Source of the DNA: Bryobacterales bacterium
GTDB taxonomy: Bacteria; Acidobacteriota; Terriglobia; Bryobacterales; Bryobacteraceae
Length of the DNA stretch: 64,000 bases
NCBI GenBank assembly: GCA_025463005.1
Contig: JAOAPR010000012.1
Span: forward strand, 62,001-126,000
Direction: 5' to 3'
Position 1 is the first letter of the stretch; each line of letters begins with the position of its first letter. The notes under the pieces were generated by a model, which did not search any database, was not told the origin of the DNA, and was given only the letters and a program-made list of their open reading frames with translations. A program made the position numbers and the translations under genes. Positions 59,705 through 64,000 of this stretch are shown piece after piece.

Positions 59705-60589
59705 TTATAGCTGAAGCGATTTCAGGTAGGCGCGAAACTCTTCCCCGAGGTCGTAACGCTTCAGCGCGAATTCCACCGTGGCCTTCAGGAAGCCGAGCTT
59801 ATCGCCCGCGTCATAGCGCGTGCCTTCGAATCGATAGCCGTAGATCGGACGACTGCGAAGCGCGTGCTTCAGACCGTCGGTAAGTTGGAGCTCTCCGCCG
59901 CTGCCCGGCTCGATGGTCTCCAGAGAATGGAACACTTCCGGCGTGAGTACATAGCGTCCGATGATGGCCAGATTCGAGGGGGCGTCCTGGGGCTTGGGCT
60001 TCTCCACCAGGTTGCGGATCCGGTACAGACGATCGCGTCCCCCGTTGTGACCCACCGGCTCGGCGTCCACCACACCGTAGGCCGAAATGTTTTCCCGGGG
60101 AACTTCCATTAGGGCGAGCACGGGAGCACCGTAGAACTCGTACACATCCAGTAACTGTCGTAAGGCGGGAACCTCAGCGTCGATCACGTCATCGGACAAA
60201 ATCACGGCGAACGGTTCGTCGCCCACCAGCTCGCGCGCCCGCAGAACGGCATGCCCGAGGCCCAGCGCTTCCTTTTGCCGCACGTAGGCGACGTTGATCA
60301 TGTCGGAGACGGCCCGTACGGTAGCCAGCAGATCCTTCTTATTGCGGGTTTCGAGCAAATGCTCCAGCTCGAAGCTGACATCGAAGTGATCCTCGATCGC
60401 AGTCTTACCGCGGCCGGTAACGATGATGATGTTCTGGACTCCGGAGTGAATGGCCTCTTCGACCCCGTACTGGATCAACGGCTTATCCACCAAGGGAAGC
60501 ATTTCTTTGGGCTGGGCCTTGGTGGCGGGAAGAAAGCGGGTACCAAGTCCGGCGGCGGGGAAGACAGCTTTACGAACCTTTACGCTCAT
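59705..60589 (-). CDS. galU: UTP-glucose-1-phosphate uridylyltransferase
   Basis: GalU makes UDP-glucose from UTP and glucose-1-phosphate, the donor for the glycosyltransferases encoded in this window. The 294 residues include AVFPAAGLGTRFLPATKAQPKEMLP (uridylyltransferase loop), DKPLIQYGVEEA and DDVIDAEVP. The C-terminal part (LVEKPKPQDAPSNLAIIGRYVL) is typical of GalU. Start ATG 60589; a TTG codon lies immediately before it. Confidence 0.96.
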   Translation of the reverse strand: MSVKVRKAVFPAAGLGTRFLPATKAQPKEMLPLVDKPLIQYGVEEAIHSGVQNIIIVTGRGKTAIEDHFDVSFELEHLLETRNKKDLLATVRAVSDMINVAYVRQKEALGLGHAVLRARELVGDEPFAVILSDDVIDAEVPALRQLLDVYEFYGAPVLALMEVPRENISAYGVVDAEPVGHNGGRDRLYRIRNLVEKPKPQDAPSNLAIIGRYVLTPEVFHSLETIEPGSGGELQLTDGLKHALRSRPIYGYRFEGTRYDAGDKLGFLKATVEFALKRYDLGEEFRAYLKSLQL

Positions 60590-60696
60590 CAATTACTCAT
60601 TCTAGCGGTTGGCCCTTGCCGCCCGTCGCGTGACGAATTGACTGCATAGAAAGTTTTGATTGGATCGCATAGCGTGGCCGGTCTTACGCTCGTACT

Positions 60697-62085
60697 ATGC
60701 GCCCGGACGACACTCCGTCGGACAGCACCGACGTTTCGCTCCTGCGCCGCGTAAGCCGGATTGTTAACTCCGCGCTATCGCTGGACGAAATGCTGGGTCA
60801 GATCGTGGGGCTGACCGCGCAAGTGTGCGCCTGCGATGCGTGCATCGTGTACCTTCTGGAATCGGCGACGGGCGATTTCGTCCTGCGCGCCTCCCAGGTG
60901 CCGCACCCGCGCATCGGCAACCTGAGGATGCAGTTCGGCGAGGGAGTCACGGGATGGGTGGCCCAGCACCAATTGCCGGTCGCGCTGACTTCAAAGGCGT
61001 TTGCAGATTCACGATTCAAGCCCATCGCCGGCCTGGTGGAGGACACCTACCATGCCTTCCTCTCGGTTCCGGTCGTGACCCGGGGCAAGGCGATCGGCGT
61101 GATCAACGTGCACCATCGGGATCCCCATGAACACAGCGAAGACGAGATCGCTGCCGTAACGTTTATCGGCGAGCAGACCGGCAGCGCGCTCAGCAAGATT
61201 CTGCTGGAAGACGAAAACGCGCGGCTGGCGGAACGCGATCAGGAGCTCGAGCGGCAGCGGGCGTACCTGGAGACCGAAGTGGCCCGAAGGACTGCCGAGC
61301 TGCAGGCGACCAATGAAGAGTTGCGGGCCGCCAAAGAAAAAGCGGAGGAGGTGGCGCAGCTGAAAGGCGAATTCCTCGCCAACATGAGTCACGAGCTGCG
61401 GACGCCGCTGAACGGCATAATCGGCATGACCGAGGCGGTGCTGGACACCGAGCTGACCCCGGAGCAGCGGGAATTCCTCACCATCGCGAAGGCATCGGCC
61501 GATTTGCTCCTTAAAATCATCAATGACGTACTGGACTTTTCCAAGCTGGACGCGCGCAAAGTCCCCCTGAACCGCATCGGGTTCAATCTCGAGCACACGT
61601 TCGAGCAGACGGTGAGGTCCCTTTCGTTTCTGGCGGCGCAAAAAGGGATCGAGTTGCGCTATGAGATCGAACCGAACGTTCCGGCAGCTCTGGTGGGGGA
61701 TCCCAGGGCGCTGTCCCAGGTGCTGATCAACCTGATCGGCAATGCAATCAAATTCACGGATCAGGGTGAGGTGAAGGTTACCATTCGAACGGAGTTGGAG
61801 GAGGGGGCGCAGGTTCTACTGCACGTTTCTGTCGCCGATACCGGCATCGGAATCCCCGCGGCCAAACAGGCCAGCGTCTTTGACGCGTTCGTGCAGGCTG
61901 ATGGATCCAGCACCCGGCGTCATGGCGGAACGGGCCTGGGTCTGGCGATTTGCGCCAACCTGGTTAAGCTGATGGGCGGCCGGATCTGGGTGGAGAGCCG
62001 TGAGGGAAACGGCAGCACGTTCCACTTCACCGCCGAACTCGGCCGGGCTTCTGTCACGCAGACCGGGGCGGCGGAAATCGGCTAG
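60697..62085 (+). CDS. GAF-domain histidine kinase
   Basis: The protein has 462 residues. GAF domain (about 25-165) with [13 protein letters not shown], then a coiled coil (about 170-225). The phosphoacceptor box [15 protein letters not shown] places His at 232. The catalytic domain is complete: [42 protein letters not shown]. No transmembrane helix, so it is a cytoplasmic kinase sensing a small ligand through GAF. The cognate regulator is not next to it. Confidence 0.93.
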   Translation: MRPDDTPSDSTDVSLLRRVSRIVNSALSLDEMLGQIVGLTAQVCACDACIVYLLESATGDFVLRASQVPHPRIGNLRMQFGEGVTGWVAQHQLPVALTSKAFADSRFKPIAGLVEDTYHAFLSVPVVTRGKAIGVINVHHRDPHEHSEDEIAAVTFIGEQTGSALSKILLEDENARLAERDQELERQRAYLETEVARRTAELQATNEELRAAKEKAEEVAQLKGEFLANMSHELRTPLNGIIGMTEAVLDTELTPEQREFLTIAKASADLLLKIINDVLDFSKLDARKVPLNRIGFNLEHTFEQTVRSLSFLAAQKGIELRYEIEPNVPAALVGDPRALSQVLINLIGNAIKFTDQGEVKVTIRTELEEGAQVLLHVSVADTGIGIPAAKQASVFDAFVQADGSSTRRHGGTGLGLAICANLVKLMGGRIWVESREGNGSTFHFTAELGRASVTQTGAAEIG

Positions 62086-62087
62086 GC

Positions 62088-62531
62088 TTACTTCAGCAGG
62101 TCCACGATTTCCCGCAGCTCTTTGCGCACGGTTTCGAGCACCGGTGACGGAATGTCGAAAAACCCCGTTTGAACGGGCTTGGCCGAGGCCTGCCTACCGG
62201 AAGACCTTCTCGGGGCGTCTACCGAAGCCGGCGCTGCCGGTTCGCTGTTCTTAGGCCGGGTGTCCAGAAACTTCCGGGCGCCCTCGATGGTGTAGCGCTT
62301 GTCATAGAGCAGGCGCTTGATCTCGAGCACCAGCTCGACGTCCTTGCGGCGGTAGAGACGGTGTCCGGTTCCGGATTTTTTTGGATCCAGCGCGGAAAAT
62401 TCCGTTTCCCAGAAACGCAGAACATACGGTTTGATGGCGGCGAGACGCGCAACCTCCCCGATACGAAAATATAGTTTGTCCGGAATCTCGTCCGGTGTGA
62501 TGGCCATCGGCGCGATTTTAGGCTCGCTCAT
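62088..62531 (-). CDS. MerR-family transcriptional regulator
   Basis: This 147-residue protein has a winged helix-turn-helix (YFRIGEVARLAAIKPYVLRFW) and wing (GHRLYRRKDVELVLEIKRLLYDKRYTIEGARKFL) in standard MerR order. The tail (about 85-147) is Pro/Ala-rich with no metal-binding cysteines, so it is not a metal sensor of the classic type. An internal ATG at residue 9 (MAITPDEIP) would give a shorter protein. It is divergent from rlmB with 18 bp between starts and convergent with the GAF kinase. Confidence 0.9.
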   Translation of the reverse strand: MSEPKIAPMAITPDEIPDKLYFRIGEVARLAAIKPYVLRFWETEFSALDPKKSGTGHRLYRRKDVELVLEIKRLLYDKRYTIEGARKFLDTRPKNSEPAAPASVDAPRRSSGRQASAKPVQTGFFDIPSPVLETVRKELREIVDLLK

Positions 62532-62549
62532 GAGAGTACCCTTATTCTA

Positions 62550-63278
62550 ATGTCCCCGCTGGCAGGAATCCATCCCGTCCGGGAGGCACTTCGGGCCGGA
62601 CTTCCGTTGGACCGCGTGCTGGTAGTTAAGGGCGCGGCGGGTCCACGTCTTCAGGAACTGATCGACCTGTGCCGCGAGCGCGGGATCCCGGTGCGCTTCG
62701 AGCCGCGCGCGCAATTGGACCGGGCGGCGGGCAGCGCCGCGCATCAAGGCGTGGTGGCGTTCGGCGCGGCGGAGCGTTACGCGTCGCTGGAACAAACCAC
62801 CGCGGGCCGAGGGCTGCACGTGGTCCTGGACGGCGTGGAAGATCCGCACAACTTGGGAGCAATCGCGCGCACGGCACACGCCGCGGGTGCGGCAGCGATC
62901 GTGATTCCGGAACGTCGCGCGGCAGGGCTGACCGAAACCGTCGCCCGCACGGCTGCCGGGGCGCTGGCCTATCTTCCCGTCGTCCGCGTGACCAACATCA
63001 GCCGCGCGCTCGAAGAACTGAAAGAGCGCGGGTACTGGATTTACGGTCTCGACGAGCGCGGCGACCAACCCTACGACCGCGTGGAATTCACCGCGCCCAC
63101 GGCGATCGTCCTGGGGGGCGAGGGACGGGGGCTGCATCAGACGGTGGCGCGCCATTGCGATGCTTTGGTTTCGATTCCCATGGCGGGTGGTCCCACCGGT
63201 GGCGTTGCGTCTTTGAACGTCAGCGTGGCCGCGGGCGTGGTGCTATTCGAGTGGCGAAGACGGCAATCGCGTGAATAA
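62550..63278 (+). CDS. rlmB: 23S rRNA 2'-O-methyltransferase, RlmB/TrmH type
   Basis: This 242-residue SPOUT methyltransferase has an N-terminal substrate-binding L30-like domain (SPLAGIHPVREALRAGLPLDRVLV). Its knot motifs are GVEDPHNLGAIARTAHAAGA (motif 1), IVLGGEGRG (motif 2) and IPMAGGPTGGVASLNVSVAAG (motif 3). RlmB methylates G2251 of 23S rRNA in E. coli. The assignment to RlmB over other TrmH relatives rests on length and the N-terminal domain. Confidence 0.92.
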   Translation: MSPLAGIHPVREALRAGLPLDRVLVVKGAAGPRLQELIDLCRERGIPVRFEPRAQLDRAAGSAAHQGVVAFGAAERYASLEQTTAGRGLHVVLDGVEDPHNLGAIARTAHAAGAAAIVIPERRAAGLTETVARTAAGALAYLPVVRVTNISRALEELKERGYWIYGLDERGDQPYDRVEFTAPTAIVLGGEGRGLHQTVARHCDALVSIPMAGGPTGGVASLNVSVAAGVVLFEWRRRQSRE

Positions 63279-63346
63279 GTTAGAAGTCGACATGAGCGCG
63301 TCGCCCACGCCACAGGGGCGCTGTTATATACTCGTCGCAGGTTGTC

Positions 63347-63634
63347 ATGGATACGCGCTTAGGCGACGTCATTGATGATTTTTGTATCAAGTGCCGCCGC
63401 TTGACTAACCATTCCGTCGTGTCCATCCTGAACGGGTTTGCAGCCAAGGTGCGCTGCCGCACCTGTTACAGCGATCACGATTACCGTAATGAGCAGGCTC
63501 CGCCCTCGAAGAAAGATCTGAAAAAAGCCGCGCTGTTTAATGAAGTCCTCTCGGGCGTGGCCCCAGTCGCGGCAGAGGAAGCCGAGGGAGCGAAGAAGGT
63601 CGCCAAGAAGCCGGGCAAGCCGGCGGAAGCCTAG
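63347..63634 (+). CDS. Zinc-ribbon protein with Lys-rich tail
   Basis: The 95 residues start MDTRLGDVIDDF and hold CIKC and CRTC pairs 21 residues apart, a zinc ribbon. The C-terminal third is KP/KK-rich (KKVAKKPGKPAEA) after an acidic stretch (AEEAEGAKK). Small proteins of this type often bind nucleic acid or RNA polymerase; no assignment is made. The TAG stop shares the CTAG tetranucleotide with the convergent gene. Confidence 0.7.
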   Translation: MDTRLGDVIDDFCIKCRRLTNHSVVSILNGFAAKVRCRTCYSDHDYRNEQAPPSKKDLKKAALFNEVLSGVAPVAAEEAEGAKKVAKKPGKPAEA

Positions 63635-64000
63635 TTTTTCCGCAGCTCTTTTTCCAGATCTCGCAAGACCTTCGAGCGCTCTTCGCCTGACAGGTCGTGC
63701 TGCAGTCGTCGCAACGCCACGCCGATCACGTCGCGGTGGTGCAGTTTCGAGCCGATGTGCTCAGACGCAGTAAGTTGCAGCCAGAGGTCGTGCAGCCGGT
63801 CCAGATCCTCCGGCCACAGACGCGGCGGATGCGGGCCCAGGTTCACAAAAACGGACTCCCGATCCGGGCTGATCACTTCGAGCGAAAACGGATGGCGAGG
63901 GGGCGGCAGTTTTTCCCACGCCTGGCCGATCTGATGCGCCAGTTCCTCGGAAGTCATGCGCGAGCTGACACCGGTGACCAGGCGCGAGGCTTGCAGGCTG
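63631..64000 (-). CDS. C-terminal part of a protein continuing beyond the window
   Basis: The frame is open from the edge (ASRLVTGVSSR) through ATG 63957 to the TAG stop. The visible 120 residues include LPPPRHPFSLEVISPDRESVFVNLGPH and a RLWPEDLDRLHDLWLQL helix. Since protein-like sequence continues upstream of the ATG, it is more likely the end of a larger gene than a 108-residue protein. No family assigned. Confidence 0.6.
   Translation of the reverse strand, partial: SLQASRLVTGVSSRMTSEELAHQIGQAWEKLPPPRHPFSLEVISPDRESVFVNLGPHPPRLWPEDLDRLHDLWLQLTASEHIGSKLHHRDVIGVALRRLQHDLSGEERSKVLRDLEKELRKN

Overview
The window looks like part of an Acidobacteriota chromosome, most probably a Solibacter/Bryobacter-type organism. 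The grounds are a large secreted protein of the TIGR03437 type (typical of Solibacter), SBBP and YVTN beta-propeller proteins, an exosortase/EpsI pair, an outer-membrane assembly set (BamA/TamA-like and TamB), many c-di-GMP and two-component proteins, high GC and tight gene packing. No phage, insertion sequence, CRISPR array or rRNA operon is visible, and no gene-free stretch reaches 300 bases. The taxonomic call is inference; I ran no search.

Layout. 1-2.4 kb: a processive GT2 glycosyltransferase cut by the left edge, with a polytopic membrane partner. 2.4-12.3 kb: tRNA-Ala(CGC), arginine decarboxylase (speA), an M1 aminopeptidase, an Asp-box propeller, oligopeptidase B, a secreted unknown, a DUF3467 protein and a GT39 glycosyltransferase. 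12.3-17.6 kb: a hybrid sensor kinase with a degraded ATP site, glpX, an unknown exported protein, a CPBP protease and a membrane protein. 17.7-24.9 kb: PilZ protein, exosortase with EpsI, an MBL-rhodanese protein, pgsA, and a two-gene secreted unit (TIGR03437 protein, YVTN propeller). 24.9-37.1 kb: hflX, hfq, radical SAM/SPASM enzyme, epimerase, NHL propeller, cobalamin adenosyltransferase, TauE-like exporter, LolA-like protein, aroA coupled to a histidine kinase, HD-GYP regulator, Zn alcohol dehydrogenase and FkbM methyltransferase. 37.1-49.7 kb: a giant SBBP protein with four C-terminal repeats, a ThiF-type enzyme, and a BamA/TamA-like - SurA-like - TamB operon. 49.7-57.4 kb: ubiE-aroB, a CaCA antiporter, GNAT, dienelactone hydrolase, LPG-synthase-like membrane protein, GT4 glycosyltransferase, and REC with a degraded GGDEF. 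57.4-64 kb: sigma54 activator, RlpA, a 21-codon lysine-rich mini-gene, galU, GAF histidine kinase, MerR, rlmB, a zinc-ribbon protein and a gene running off the right edge.

Themes. Envelope construction dominates: glycosyltransferases, exosortase, TamB operon, RlpA, PgsA and GalU. Signalling is dense, and two signalling proteins have lost catalytic motifs. Genes are often translationally coupled (ATGA or TAATG overlaps), and three convergent pairs share one CTAG/TTAG tetranucleotide as both stop codons. The least expected item is the 21-codon lysine/alanine gene near 59.5 kb, which has its own near-consensus promoter, a good Shine-Dalgarno and a perfect intrinsic terminator. The hfq leader, with a terminator hairpin directly abutting the ribosome site, is the second.
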